A stretch of 64,000 bases of DNA from Paraburkholderia largidicola. Lineage in GTDB: Bacteria > Pseudomonadota > Gammaproteobacteria > Burkholderiales > Burkholderiaceae. Position numbers and translations under genes: made by a program. The stretch covers positions 2,170,001 through 2,234,000 of the forward strand of contig NZ_AP023175.1 of assembly GCF_013426895.1 (NCBI RefSeq), in the 5' to 3' direction. The notes beneath the pieces were generated by a model. That model had not been told where the DNA came from. It did not search any database and was given only the letters and a program-made list of their open reading frames with translations. This document shows positions 25,410-34,221 of the stretch, piece after piece. Each line of letters begins with the position of its first letter. The stretch's first letter is position 1.

Positions 25410-27263
25410 ATGAGATCGGCAGGTTTCGGAGTGCGCAGGTTCAGTTCGGTGGTTCAGGAACGCGCGTTCCGGATGGACTACGCGCAGCGCTTCTCCGGAC
25501 AGCGAAGACTCGCAATCGCAATCTTCACCGCGTTATGGATCGTTTTTTCTATCCGTGATTTCGCGCGGCTTGACATACTCGATCCGACCTATCTGCACCA
25601 CAACGAACTCATTCTGGTGAGAATCGCCGGGGCGATCGGCATGGGTGTGCCCGTTCTGTTGTGGACTCCGTACGCACTCGACGAGCGCTGGGCCGTCGGG
25701 CTGCTCAGCATGTGGACGCTCAGCGCCTGGTTCACCACGCTGAGAATGCTGCAGATCGTAGACCTGCCGTGGCATGAACACTATTCGATCCTGACACTTA
25801 CCCTGTTCACGATTTTCATGGCCTTCCGGCTTCGGGCGATCACGGCAGCGTGGCTGGTCGGGCTTTGTGTCGTGAGTTATCTGCTGATGCTGTTCTTCCA
25901 GCCTCCGGGCGAGAAGTTCGGCATGCACCTGTCGTCGATGCTTGCGCACGCCACGAGCCTGCCGCTGACGTATGCCATCGGGCTCGTTGTCAGTATTCCG
26001 TTGGAACGTTCGGCAAGGCGCGAATTCATGTATCAGCGCGACTTGCGCGAGGCCAAGGCACGCGTCGAAGCTTCGTCGCGTGCGGTCAACGAACAGAACA
26101 GACGCATGCAGGAGCTAGTCAAGGAGAAGGAGCGGTTCTTCTCGTCCGCGTATCACGACATCCAGCAGCCGCTCGCCGCGATCAACCTCTTCATCCGCAG
26201 CGCCCGGACGAAGATCGGAGAAGGACACGCGGTGGATCGCGACCTCGATGTCATCGAGGAAACGGCATCCGACATGGTCGGCATGTTCAAGGACATTCAG
26301 ACCTATAGCGAGTTGGGTTCGTATTTTCCTCGCGTTACGCCCGTCAGTACGCGTGACCTGTTGACTGAGATCTTCGAGCAGTATCGGGAGACGGCAAGGT
26401 TGCGGGGAATCGATTTCAGAATCGCGGCGCGGCGAGCGAATGCGCCGACGATCGAGACCGACCGCTCGCTCTTCAAGCGAGCCGTGTCCAATCTCGTTTC
26501 CAACGCGATCAAGAACACGTCGTCGGGCGGCGTCGTGCTTGGCTGGGTGCAGTTGAATGACCGGCTGCGCGTCGATGTCTGGGACACTGGAATCGGCATT
26601 GCGCCCGCTCATCGGGAGGCGATTTTTGCCGAGTACTATCAGATCAACAATCCGGGGCGCGACCGTTCGAAAGGGCTGGGACTGGGGTTGTCGATCGTGC
26701 AACGTGTGGTTCGTATGCTGCCGGGACACGCCATGAGCTTCGCATCGGTCGAAGGGCGAGGATCGCGCTTTTCGCTCTACGCGTCCGTCTCGGCATCGAC
26801 ACCCGCCGTCGGGAGGAACCAGTACGGCGACTTCGACAGTTCCGATCTCAACGGCACGTTCATGCTGCTGTGTGACGACGAGCCAACCGTTCTCGAAGGC
26901 CTGCGACGGCTTTTCTCGAGCGCGGGTTCGCTCGTGCTGGCGGCCGGTTCGATGGCCGGATTCGAGGCCATTTTCGCCGATGACAGCCGCGTTCCCGATC
27001 TCATCGTCACGGATATCCGCCTGTGCGATGGCGCTACCGGTAAGGAGGTTGCCGATCGGATCAGGCGTCACTTCGCGTGGGCGGGCGTCATTCCGGTCGC
27101 ATTTATCACGGGCGAATTGCTGTCCGACCGCGTCCTTCGCGATTTCCCCGAACCGTTCGTGCTATTGCGCAAGTCCTCCGCGCCGGAAGATCTGCTCGCT
27201 GAGATCAGCCGGTTCGTTGCCGCTCATCGGCCGATGAATCTTGATCTGGCGAAGGATCTGTGA
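25410..27263 (+). CDS. Hybrid sensor histidine kinase with C-terminal receiver domain
   Basis: The 617-residue protein has about six membrane helices in residues 33-200, no large periplasmic domain, then a coiled linker. The H-box is FFSSAYHDIQQPLAAINLF with His249. The ATPase domain shows an N-box (NLVSNAIKNT), G1 WDTGIGIA and G2 KGLGLGLSIV near 421-430. A receiver domain follows at about 484-605, with the acidic pair CDDEP and phospho-acceptor Asp535 in IVTDIRL. The polytopic sensor suggests detection of a membrane-associated or hydrophobic signal. The 3' end overlaps the convergent NarL-type regulator gene by 59 bases. The start is uncertain: ATG 25473 is an alternative. Confidence 0.93.
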   Translation: MRSAGFGVRRFSSVVQERAFRMDYAQRFSGQRRLAIAIFTALWIVFSIRDFARLDILDPTYLHHNELILVRIAGAIGMGVPVLLWTPYALDERWAVGLLSMWTLSAWFTTLRMLQIVDLPWHEHYSILTLTLFTIFMAFRLRAITAAWLVGLCVVSYLLMLFFQPPGEKFGMHLSSMLAHATSLPLTYAIGLVVSIPLERSARREFMYQRDLREAKARVEASSRAVNEQNRRMQELVKEKERFFSSAYHDIQQPLAAINLFIRSARTKIGEGHAVDRDLDVIEETASDMVGMFKDIQTYSELGSYFPRVTPVSTRDLLTEIFEQYRETARLRGIDFRIAARRANAPTIETDRSLFKRAVSNLVSNAIKNTSSGGVVLGWVQLNDRLRVDVWDTGIGIAPAHREAIFAEYYQINNPGRDRSKGLGLGLSIVQRVVRMLPGHAMSFASVEGRGSRFSLYASVSASTPAVGRNQYGDFDSSDLNGTFMLLCDDEPTVLEGLRRLFSSAGSLVLAAGSMAGFEAIFADDSRVPDLIVTDIRLCDGATGKEVADRIRRHFAWAGVIPVAFITGELLSDRVLRDFPEPFVLLRKSSAPEDLLAEISRFVAAHRPMNLDLAKDL

Positions 27264-27957
27264 CCGGCAGCGTTCCGAGCGTAACGCCCCTGTCCGCCAG
27301 CATGACGATAAGTTCCGTGCGGCGCCGCAAGTTGAAGTGCGCGAGCAGATGACTGATGTACTTGCGCACTGTGATGTCTTCGAGGCCCATCTTCGATGCG
27401 ATGGCTTTGGAAGGGAGCCCGCGTACGAGCCAGGCGAGCGTTTCGTACTCGCGCGGCGTCAGTCCGAGGCGGGGAGCGTCCCAAGGTTCGGCGCTGCGGT
27501 GCGCAGGCTGTGCGTTTTGTGATTGGCGTGCCGGTGACTCGGCCATGTCGATCGCGTGCCTCAGCCCGGCGATGCTCGCCGCGGGCAGGAATACGCCACC
27601 CGAGAGCACGGCAACGATTGCGGCATGGAGTGCCTCAGGCGACGACGATTTCGGCACGTAGCCCATCGCGCGGAGTTCGAGGCATCGACCGACCGTCTCC
27701 ATACGTTCGTCTGCCGATATGACGACCACGGGCAAGGACGGCCGTGCGTCTTTCAAGCGGGCCAGCGCGTCGCAACCGTGCCCGTCAGGGAGTTCCAGGT
27801 CCAGAAAGACAATATCCGGATTCCCCGTCATCGCTGAATCGATTCCGTGCAACAGCGTATTCGCATGCAGCAGCTCGGCATCCGGGAAAAGCTCTTTAAT
27901 GAGCAGCGCAAGACCGGCTCTGAAGAGTTCGTGATCATCGACGAGCAGTACGCGCAT
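27205..27957 (-). CDS. NarL/LuxR family response regulator
   Basis: The 250-residue protein has a receiver domain (MRVLLVDDHELFRAG, Asp53 in FLDLELPDG, Lys in YVPKSSSPEALH) and a LuxR-type helix-turn-helix at about residues 165-222 (LTPREYETLAWLVRGLPSKAIA, then ITVRKYISHLLAHFNLRRRTEL). A 20-residue polar tail follows. GGGAG lies upstream of ATG 27957. It is convergent with, and overlaps, the hybrid kinase gene, which makes it the obvious partner. Its target genes are unknown. Confidence 0.93.
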   Translation of the reverse strand: MRVLLVDDHELFRAGLALLIKELFPDAELLHANTLLHGIDSAMTGNPDIVFLDLELPDGHGCDALARLKDARPSLPVVVISADERMETVGRCLELRAMGYVPKSSSPEALHAAIVAVLSGGVFLPAASIAGLRHAIDMAESPARQSQNAQPAHRSAEPWDAPRLGLTPREYETLAWLVRGLPSKAIASKMGLEDITVRKYISHLLAHFNLRRRTELIVMLADRGVTLGTLPVTDPSPDQDSSADERQRTG

Positions 27958-28296
27958 CGCATCGTCTCCCGGCAACACATGCCATTCATACGCATGAAGC
28001 GCGCGGCGTTCGAATGACGGCTCAATCAGCCACATGGGCGGTGTTCAAACAATCTTACACGTGCTTTGCCGTTGAGACAGCAAAGTGTCGCCAGGATGGG
28101 AAAAGTCGGTACCGTGTGCCGTGACAGACGAAGTTGCCGTTCACATAGAGTCACGCCGACAGCAGTTCCGGCGAGCGCGAGAAATTTAAGTGTCTGAAAA
28201 TGTCAATGCGACATGGGAAGATGGGTTGCGGAGCTGCCAGGCGGCTAGCGTGAAGGCGCTGATACCACCCGGCGACCATTACAACAGTGATCCGCC
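27958..28296. other. Promoter region of the NarL-type regulator, nothing specific seen
   Basis: About 340 bases lie between the regulator start and the 3' end of the catalase-family gene, both minus strand. I see no gene and no clear operator. Confidence 0.4.
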
Positions 28297-29256
28297 TCAC
28301 CCGTTACGTCGCCCGAACGCCACTCCATAAACCGCGGACCTGATCACGGGCATCCTGTCGTCAGAGAGCTCGATTCCGTCGATGAGGTTGGTCGGCAGGA
28401 ACAGCAAATCCTTCTGCACCTGCCGGCTATCGTCACGTACCTTGTGAAGTGTCAATACACCGAGGTCCACCACCTTACGATCATTGGGCCAGGGCTGGCT
28501 TGGATCTTTGGTCTGGTCACCGGGTTCAGCAAGCTGCGCTGTGAAGTGGAATACGACTGGCTTGTTCGCAATGCGCGTCCGCAGGTCGTCGATAAGAAAA
28601 TCCAGTGGCTGTCCGGCGGCCTCGTCGGCAGTCAGATACACGAGTTCTTCCGGCTTCATGATGTAACGCACCGGCTGCCTGCGCCCGGCCTTGTCGACGA
28701 AAATAAAAGCGTTGAGGCCGCGGTACGCCTCGTGCGCAAAACTGTCGGGCGTCCCGGCAGAATTGAACGACGCGGGAACGGTCGGGTGGATGGCGGCGAA
28801 TTCATCCAGCTTCGTCGGTGTCGGTGCATCTTCAGGACTCTCGCTGATAGCCGCCAGCAGATCGCGAAACCCCTCGCCGGTCGCCATCGGAAAGGTCTTT
28901 ACCGCCAGCATCACGATATTGACTTCGCCTCCGCCAGGCGGATGGAACTTGACGGCCATGCCTTTGATGTTGCCCGGTGCGCCGTCCGGGACGGCCGGAA
29001 AGCCGCCGTCGTTCGAAAAGCGCACGGTGAAGGGAATGCTGCTGCCGTCGAAGAGCGCGGCGCGGCTCAATGCCGCCGCTTCGGGCGTCGCGACGAAGCT
29101 GCCTTCCGCGACGATTCCTTTCGCGTGATTGACGCGGAAACCCGGATGGTTTCCGTAGATTTTGTAGAAGATGTCAACGATCTCGCTCGCGAGCGTAGCG
29201 TAGTCTTCTCCGGCTGCTGCCGGGCCTGGCAGGCTGTCTGCCGGTGCATGGCTCAT
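28297..29256 (-). CDS. Catalase-family peroxidase, SrpA type
   Basis: The 319-residue protein belongs to the small heme catalase-related family. The distal His is in RVNHAKGIVAEGSF (about residue 45) and the conserved Asn in TVRFSNDGGFP. NIKGMAVKF and the region before TPDSFAHEAYRGLNAFIF fit the catalase core. The tail of full-length catalases is absent. It should be a heme peroxidase acting on small peroxides. No signal peptide is visible, so it is probably cytoplasmic, although some relatives are exported. ATG 29256 is preceded by GGAGGTTTTGC; an upstream ATG at 29274 lacks such a site. Confidence 0.92.
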   Translation of the reverse strand: MSHAPADSLPGPAAAGEDYATLASEIVDIFYKIYGNHPGFRVNHAKGIVAEGSFVATPEAAALSRAALFDGSSIPFTVRFSNDGGFPAVPDGAPGNIKGMAVKFHPPGGGEVNIVMLAVKTFPMATGEGFRDLLAAISESPEDAPTPTKLDEFAAIHPTVPASFNSAGTPDSFAHEAYRGLNAFIFVDKAGRRQPVRYIMKPEELVYLTADEAAGQPLDFLIDDLRTRIANKPVVFHFTAQLAEPGDQTKDPSQPWPNDRKVVDLGVLTLHKVRDDSRQVQKDLLFLPTNLIDGIELSDDRMPVIRSAVYGVAFGRRNG

Positions 29257-29401
29257 GCAAAACCTCCGGGTCATCGGAAGGGATTCGTCGCGGATCGAAC
29301 GCGTACATCCACTCTAGGCGCTCTACCGTCGAATCCGACTTTCCGTTACGGACAAACACTTATGAACCGGAGGAAACGATCATGCTTCCAGCGAGGGCGT
29401 C

Positions 29402-29746
29402 TTATTGCGGCCTGAGGTGGAGATCGTTGCTGATGGATTGCACCCCCGGCACGCTGCGGGTCACGGCAAGCGCTTTCTGCATCTGTACGTCTGAATCGAC
29501 GTATCCGGACAACTGCACGACGCCTCGATACGTCGCGACGCTCATCGGCAAGGATCTCAGACCTGAGTCCGCGGTGAGCGCCTGCTTCACCCGGGCGGCG
29601 AGTGCCGCGTCGTCAGTGGCGATCTGCCCTGGTACGCTCGCGGCCGGCGTCGCGGTCGACTTGCAACCGTCGATGAAAGCGAACGCAGGCAATGCGAACG
29701 CCGCGACGATCAGCAACCGGCTCTTGATGTATTTGCGTTCTCGCAT
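29402..29746 (-). CDS. BON-domain exported protein
   Basis: The 114-residue protein has an N-terminal export signal ending in FAFIDGCKS. Cys in this position suggests a lipoprotein, although Asp at -2 is unusual. A single BON domain follows (ALAARVKQALTADSGLRS, then GVVQLSGYVDSDVQMQKAL, SVPGVQSISNDL). BON domains bind membranes or phospholipids and occur in OsmY-like stress proteins. AGGATG lies upstream of ATG 29746. Confidence 0.85.
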   Translation of the reverse strand: MRERKYIKSRLLIVAAFALPAFAFIDGCKSTATPAASVPGQIATDDAALAARVKQALTADSGLRSLPMSVATYRGVVQLSGYVDSDVQMQKALAVTRSVPGVQSISNDLHLRPQ

Positions 29747-29833
29747 GTCGGTTATGACATCCTGATTCGTGCACAACGCGCTTCGCTCGGGTTGGCTTCG
29801 CAGGCACACCTGTGTGCCCTCCTTGTGTCCACC

Positions 29834-29998
29834 ATGATAGTGCAGCTTTACGCAGAAGAGGACGCTGACGGCGGGATGACAATTTTCAAGGCAGCGGATC
29901 TGGCAGAAGCTCAAAAGATCGCGACAGACGACCCAACAGTGGAGTCAGGCTTGCTCAATGTCGAAGTCAAGATGTTTTGGGTGCCCTTCCATACTTGA
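29834..29998 (+). pseudogene. Truncated YciI-like fragment
   Basis: The 54-codon frame encodes the second half of a YCII-related (YciI-like) domain: DGGMTIFKAADLAEAQKI, then DDPTVESGLLNVEVKMFWV. The first half, with the conserved His, is missing, and the sequence upstream belongs to the BON gene region. It is most likely a remnant, although a short expressed product cannot be excluded. Confidence 0.6.
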
Positions 29999-30010
29999 CA
30001 TCACTGGAAG

Positions 30011-30036
30011 CTCACCGAGCGCGATTGCTCGGTGAG
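30011..30036. terminator. Bidirectional terminator-like hairpin
   Basis: CTCACCGAGC pairs perfectly with GCTCGGTGAG (10 bp) around GCGATT. It lies between the YciI remnant and the convergent 3' end of the LysR gene. T-runs are weak on both sides. Confidence 0.6.
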
Positions 30037-30059
30037 CAGCGTTACCTGCCGCTGCCGGA

Positions 30060-30929
30060 TCACGCAGCGCTCTCCTTCACAAGCCATTCACGTAGATCGC
30101 AGAACGCTTTGTCCGATCGACCGCGCATCGCGCACAAGGCGAAGACGGCGTCGTTCGATTCGAAGCCTAGCGGCGCGATCAGTTTCCCCTGCGACAGTTC
30201 GCGCTCGACGAGCAACGCAGGGGCGATAGCAACACCCAGTCCGGCCGCAGCCGCTTCGAGAAGCAACGACAAGTGGTCGAATCGACGGCCCTCAGCGAAC
30301 ATTGCTGGTTCAACGCCGTTCCGTGACGCCCATTCCATCCACGCGTGCGGGCGTGAACTGGTGTGCAGCAACGGCTGACTGGGCAGATCCGTCGGCTTTG
30401 CAATGCGATGAGGCCACGACGGCGCGCAGACAGGGCCGGCGGTTTCGTCGAAGAGGCTCACCACCTCGACATCCGCTGGCCAGTTTCGATCGCTGACGAT
30501 CAGACAGTCCACCACCTGTCGTCGCAGATCGTCCATCGCCGTACTCGTCTGCAAGCGAACGCGAATACCTGGGTAGTTCGCCTCGAACCGGTCGAGCCGC
30601 GGGATAAGCCAGTTCGCCAAAAAACTGCCGGGTGCGCCGAGCACGATTTCGGCGATCGGCGCTTGCTCCGCGATCTCCTCGCATCGGGCCACCAGCATCG
30701 AGAACGATTGATCGACAGCCTGCTTCAGACTTTGTCCTTCAGCGGTCAAGCGCACGCCCCCTGCATGCCGAACGAATAGCGATTTTCCTAGCCATTGCTC
30801 CAACTGACGCACCTGATGGCTCACCGCACTGTGGGTCACATGCAGCTCCTGCGCGGCGGCCGAGATGCTTAGTTGGCGAGCGGTTGCATCAAAGGCGCGA
30901 AGCGCATTGAGCGGGGGAAGTCGGCGCAT
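30060..30929 (-). CDS. LysR-type regulator, GcvA-like
   Basis: The 289-residue protein starts MRRLPPLNALRAFDATARQ and continues ELHVTHSAVSHQVRQLE, the hallmark of the GcvA/AmpR-type LysR subgroup. The effector domain runs from about residue 92. It is divergent from a small cupin gene 106 bases away, which is its most likely target. The ligand is not predictable. Confidence 0.92.
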   Translation of the reverse strand: MRRLPPLNALRAFDATARQLSISAAAQELHVTHSAVSHQVRQLEQWLGKSLFVRHAGGVRLTAEGQSLKQAVDQSFSMLVARCEEIAEQAPIAEIVLGAPGSFLANWLIPRLDRFEANYPGIRVRLQTSTAMDDLRRQVVDCLIVSDRNWPADVEVVSLFDETAGPVCAPSWPHRIAKPTDLPSQPLLHTSSRPHAWMEWASRNGVEPAMFAEGRRFDHLSLLLEAAAAGLGVAIAPALLVERELSQGKLIAPLGFESNDAVFALCAMRGRSDKAFCDLREWLVKESAA

Positions 30930-31034
30930 GAGGTCGAGACGTCGAATTAACTCACATCATCGTACACAAATTCGTCGCTACCCTGGATTGCAAGCTCGAC
31001 GTTACAGTGAGACCTCATCTCACAGGAGGCTAAA

Positions 31035-31364
31035 TTGGATGACAAGGACATTCCCCTCGCGAACAGCAAGGTACGGTATAAGACGCTGCTGATTGAGAAA
31101 GACTACTCCGTCGCCCAGACCACGGTCCTTCCCGGCGGCGAAACGGAATGGCATCACCATACGAACGTGAGAGACCGCTTTGTCGTCGTTAAAGGCGTGC
31201 TCACTGTCGAAACGAAAACAGGCGCGTTGATCGACAAAAGACACGTCGATGACCATTACACGGTCGAACCCGGAGTGATTCACCACGTCAGGAACGAGAC
31301 GTTCGATGATGTGGTGTACATCAACATCCAGTCCGGAGGAGAGCGCGACATCGTGCTCGCTTAA
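31035..31364 (+). CDS. Single-domain cupin protein
   Basis: The 109-residue protein has the cupin metal motif GGETEWHHHTNVRDRFVVVKG (residues about 34-54) and the second motif PGVIHHVRNE (about 79-88). It probably binds a divalent metal; small cupins of this type may be dioxygenases, isomerases or sensors. TTG 31035 is chosen as start because AGGAGG lies 5 bases upstream. It is divergent from the GcvA-like LysR gene. Confidence 0.85.
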   Translation: MDDKDIPLANSKVRYKTLLIEKDYSVAQTTVLPGGETEWHHHTNVRDRFVVVKGVLTVETKTGALIDKRHVDDHYTVEPGVIHHVRNETFDDVVYINIQSGGERDIVLA

Positions 31365-31547
31365 AGGAAGTTCGGGCGACGGACATCGCCTTTACGCTCA
31401 TCGGTCATTTGACCGATACCCTCGCTGCCATTCACCTGCGATCCTGATCCTCAAGTCAACCGGAAGCCGCTGCGGAAATGTAGTGCCAGCGCTGAGCGTT
31501 GAAGCATCGCGCAACGTGCTTCCCATACCGTAGACAACGAGGATTTC

Positions 31548-32141
31548 TTGAGTCACGCCACGATTCATCCCGTATGGGTCCGCGCTTTTCACTGGATCAA
31601 CGCAGCAGCGGTGATCCTCATGTGCATGAGCGGCTGGCAGGTGTATGAAGCGTCTCCCATCTTCGCGGCGATACGCTTTCCGGCGGCTATCACGCTCGGC
31701 GGCTGGCTAGGCGGCGCATTGCTCTGGCACTTCGCGATCATGTGGGTATTGGTCGCCAACTTCGTTGCGTACCTGGCGTTAGGCGTATTCACCGGGCGAC
31801 TGCGCCGAACCATTTTCCCCCTCACCCTGCGCGCGATTGCGACCGACCTCGTCGCTGCCCTGCGCGGCAAGCTCAGCCACAGCGATCTCAGCGCGTACAA
31901 CGCGGTGCAGAAGCTGGCGTACCTCGTCGTCATCGTCGACATTGCGCTCGTGATCGTGTCCGGCGTGACGATCTGGAAGCCGGTGCAGTTTCCGGTTCTC
32001 CGGACGCTGATGGGTGGCTTCGATAATGCACGCATCGTCCATTTCGTTGCGATGAGCGTGCTCGCTGGATTCTTCGCGATCCATGTCGTGATGGTTGCGC
32101 TCGTGCCGCGATCGCTGCTTACCATGATCCGGGGCCGCTAA
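31548..32141 (+). CDS. Cytochrome b561-type membrane protein
   Basis: The 197-residue protein has four membrane helices with His residues placed as heme b ligands: HPVWVRAFHWINA at the N-terminus, LLWHFAIMW near residue 60, and HFVAMSVLAGFFAIHVVMV near the C-terminus. It belongs to the prokaryotic cytochrome b561/Ni-hydrogenase b-type family. The start is TTG 31548 with GAGGA 5 bases upstream. It stops two bases before the molybdopterin oxidoreductase gene and is likely its quinone-linked electron partner. Confidence 0.88.
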   Translation: MSHATIHPVWVRAFHWINAAAVILMCMSGWQVYEASPIFAAIRFPAAITLGGWLGGALLWHFAIMWVLVANFVAYLALGVFTGRLRRTIFPLTLRAIATDLVAALRGKLSHSDLSAYNAVQKLAYLVVIVDIALVIVSGVTIWKPVQFPVLRTLMGGFDNARIVHFVAMSVLAGFFAIHVVMVALVPRSLLTMIRGR

Positions 32142-32143
32142 CC

Positions 32144-32917
32144 ATGAAGTCAGATAAAGACGTGCGGACACTCGACGCCGCATCCATCGTCAAGGACGCG
32201 CAGAAGGAACTGGGCTCCTCTTCGAGGCGCCTCTTTGGCAAGCGAATCCTGACGCTGGGCGGCCTGGCGCTGTTGTCGGGTTGCGATCTGACGAACGACA
32301 AGTCGGTGAACAACCTGCTACGCACGATGTCCTCGTTCAACGACGACGCGCAGGCGCGACTCTTCGATCGAAGCAAGCTCGCGCCGACGTATCCGGACTC
32401 GATGATCACGCGGCCATTTCCGTTCAACGCTTTCTATGACATCGATCAGGTGCCGGAGGTCGAGGCCAGGACTTATCGGCTCGAGCTCGCGGGTCTCGTC
32501 AAAGGCCGGCGCGTGTGGACGCTCGGCGAACTGAGCGCACTGCCACAACGCAGCCAGGTGACGCGGCATATCTGCATCGAAGGCTGGAGCGCGATCGGCA
32601 AATGGGGCGGCGTGCGTTTCTCGGATTTTCTCTTGCTGGCCGGCGCGGATACCACGGCGAAATACGTCGCGCTGCATTGCGCCGACAACTACTGGACGAG
32701 CATCGACATGCCAACGGCGCTGCATCCGCAGACGCTGCTCACGCTGACGTATGACGGCAATGTTCTGCCCGCGAAATATGGCTTTCCGATGAAGCTGCGC
32801 ATCCCGACGAAGCTCGGCTACAAGAACCCGAAACATATTGTCGCCATCACGGTGACGAACGAATTTCCCGGCGGCTACTGGGAAAACCAGGGCTACAACT
32901 GGTTCGGCGGATCCTGA
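32144..32917 (+). CDS. Sulfite-oxidase-fold molybdopterin oxidoreductase, probable lipoprotein
   Basis: The 257-residue protein has the oxidoreductase molybdopterin-binding fold of the SUOX/MsrP family without the cytochrome or dimer domain. Cys144 in RHICIEGWSAIGKW is the expected molybdenum ligand; later YWTSIDMPTALHPQTLL and YGFPMKLRIPTKLGYK line the cofactor pocket. The N-terminus has SSRRLFGKR followed by a hydrophobic run ending in LLSGC (Cys47). This suggests Tat export and lipid attachment, fitting cofactor loading in the cytoplasm. It is coupled to cytochrome b561 upstream. The substrate is unknown; methionine sulfoxide or another S/N-oxide is conceivable. Confidence 0.9.
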   Translation: MKSDKDVRTLDAASIVKDAQKELGSSSRRLFGKRILTLGGLALLSGCDLTNDKSVNNLLRTMSSFNDDAQARLFDRSKLAPTYPDSMITRPFPFNAFYDIDQVPEVEARTYRLELAGLVKGRRVWTLGELSALPQRSQVTRHICIEGWSAIGKWGGVRFSDFLLLAGADTTAKYVALHCADNYWTSIDMPTALHPQTLLTLTYDGNVLPAKYGFPMKLRIPTKLGYKNPKHIVAITVTNEFPGGYWENQGYNWFGGS

Positions 32918-32965
32918 GCCGCACGCCGCAGATATCTTTAATCACATCACACCAACGGAGTCCTT

Positions 32966-33580
32966 ATGTCCATTCGTTTCAAGCTCGCTGCTTCCGTCGT
33001 CGCGCTCACGCTTGCCAGTGCATCGTTCGCTCAATCTCCTTCGGCGAAGCCCGAGCGTATCCGTGGGGACATCGTGTCGTTCTCCGGCAATACGCTGACA
33101 GTGCATCGCCGCAGTGGCGAAACCGTGACGATCGCCATGAGCGACGCGTCGAAGATCAGCGCCGTGAAGGCGATCCAGCTCGCCGATATCAATCCGGGCT
33201 CCTATGTCGGCGCAGCGGCCACGCCCGGTCCCGACGGCAAGTTGACCGCGAAGGAAGTGCTGGTGTTCCCCGATGCTGCGCGCGGCACAGGCGAAGGTCA
33301 CTATGCGTGGGACCTCGGCGCCAACAGCTCGATGACGAATGCGAACGTGGACACGGTTGTCGAGAGCACCAGCGGACGCGACCTGAAACTCTCGTACAAG
33401 GGCGGCAGCAACTCGATCACGGTGCCGGCCAACGTGCCCGTCGTGACGCTCGCGCCCGCCACGCGTGCTGATCTGATCGCGGGAAAGAAAGTGTTCGTGG
33501 TGGCGGCTCCGGCCAGCGGCGGGAGCTACGGCGCGCAATTCGTCGTGGTTGAAAAGGACGGCGTCGCACCGCCGATGTAA
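32966..33580 (+). CDS. Exported hypothetical protein of the molybdoprotein operon (DUF5666-like)
   Basis: The 204-residue protein has a signal peptide (MSIRFKLAASVVALTLASASFAQ). It then carries OB/DUF5666-like beta segments: RIRGDIVSFSGNTLTVHRR, TVTIAMSDASKI and PGSYVGAAATPGPDGKLTAKEV. It lies 48 bases after the molybdopterin oxidoreductase gene with AACGGAG before its ATG. It may be a periplasmic partner of the enzyme pair, but its function is unknown. Confidence 0.8.
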   Translation: MSIRFKLAASVVALTLASASFAQSPSAKPERIRGDIVSFSGNTLTVHRRSGETVTIAMSDASKISAVKAIQLADINPGSYVGAAATPGPDGKLTAKEVLVFPDAARGTGEGHYAWDLGANSSMTNANVDTVVESTSGRDLKLSYKGGSNSITVPANVPVVTLAPATRADLIAGKKVFVVAAPASGGSYGAQFVVVEKDGVAPPM

Positions 33581-33689
33581 ATGTGCCTTGTGGGTGACCC
33601 CGCGTCGTTGGCGGCACATCGCTGCGCTGCAATACGACGCGCGGTTGCTGCTCGCGGGGGCTGAGGAGATTCTTGGCGGCTCCGGAGCT

Positions 33690-34001
33690 TCACCCGGGTT
33701 GAGACTGCTGGCACTCCGTTTGAAACCAATGGTCGACGAGGCGTTGCGCGGCGTGTAGATCCTCTGGGAATTTCGGGTCGTCGTTCCATGGTGACGGGTT
33801 GTAGCCCGCTTTCCTCAGCGCCGAGAGCTCGCTTTGTTGTTGCGCTCTCGTCGGAGGCGCGTTGCTTTTAAGCGCGGCAAGGTCACGGCACTCTGTTGGG
33901 CTCAGATGTGGCCCACTTTGCGGCGCGCCGGCAGCGGCACATCCAGTCAGCAGGAGCGCCAACGCAGCATGCGTCGACCAGTTTCTCGGGAGATTCTCCA
34001 T
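33690..34001 (-). CDS. DUF4148 lipoprotein (copy 3 of 4)
   Basis: The 103-residue protein has a lipoprotein signal (ALALLLTGC) and a DUF4148-like core: TRAQQQSELSALRKAGYNPSP, then FPEDLHAAQRLVDHW. GGAGACGCGCT precedes ATG 34001. It is more diverged than copies 1 and 2 and is lipid-anchored instead of soluble. Confidence 0.8.
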   Translation of the reverse strand: MENLPRNWSTHAALALLLTGCAAAGAPQSGPHLSPTECRDLAALKSNAPPTRAQQQSELSALRKAGYNPSPWNDDPKFPEDLHAAQRLVDHWFQTECQQSQPG

Positions 34002-34162
34002 AGCGCGTCTCCATGCATCCGATTGGCGCAACGCAAGCGGTGCGATATCGCCGGTCGCGCGTGACTTCCGCGTTTATTGTGCCTCAGTTCAGTCACCAGA
34101 AGTGGCGCGCTATACAAAGAGAAGGAGGTCAGACGTCAGCGTCTCGAATGATCATCGTACTT

Positions 34163-34198
34163 CTGAAAACAATCGAGGCCCCGCGCGACGCGGGGCCT
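34163..34198 (-). terminator. Terminator of the dadA-like gene
   Basis: On the minus strand AGGCCCCGC pairs with GCGGGGCCT (9 bp) around a 5-base loop, followed by CGATTGTTTTCA. It lies 24 bases after the stop codon at 34222. Confidence 0.8.
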
Positions 34199-34221
34199 AT
34201 GCTGTCGGCAGGAGACGCTTA

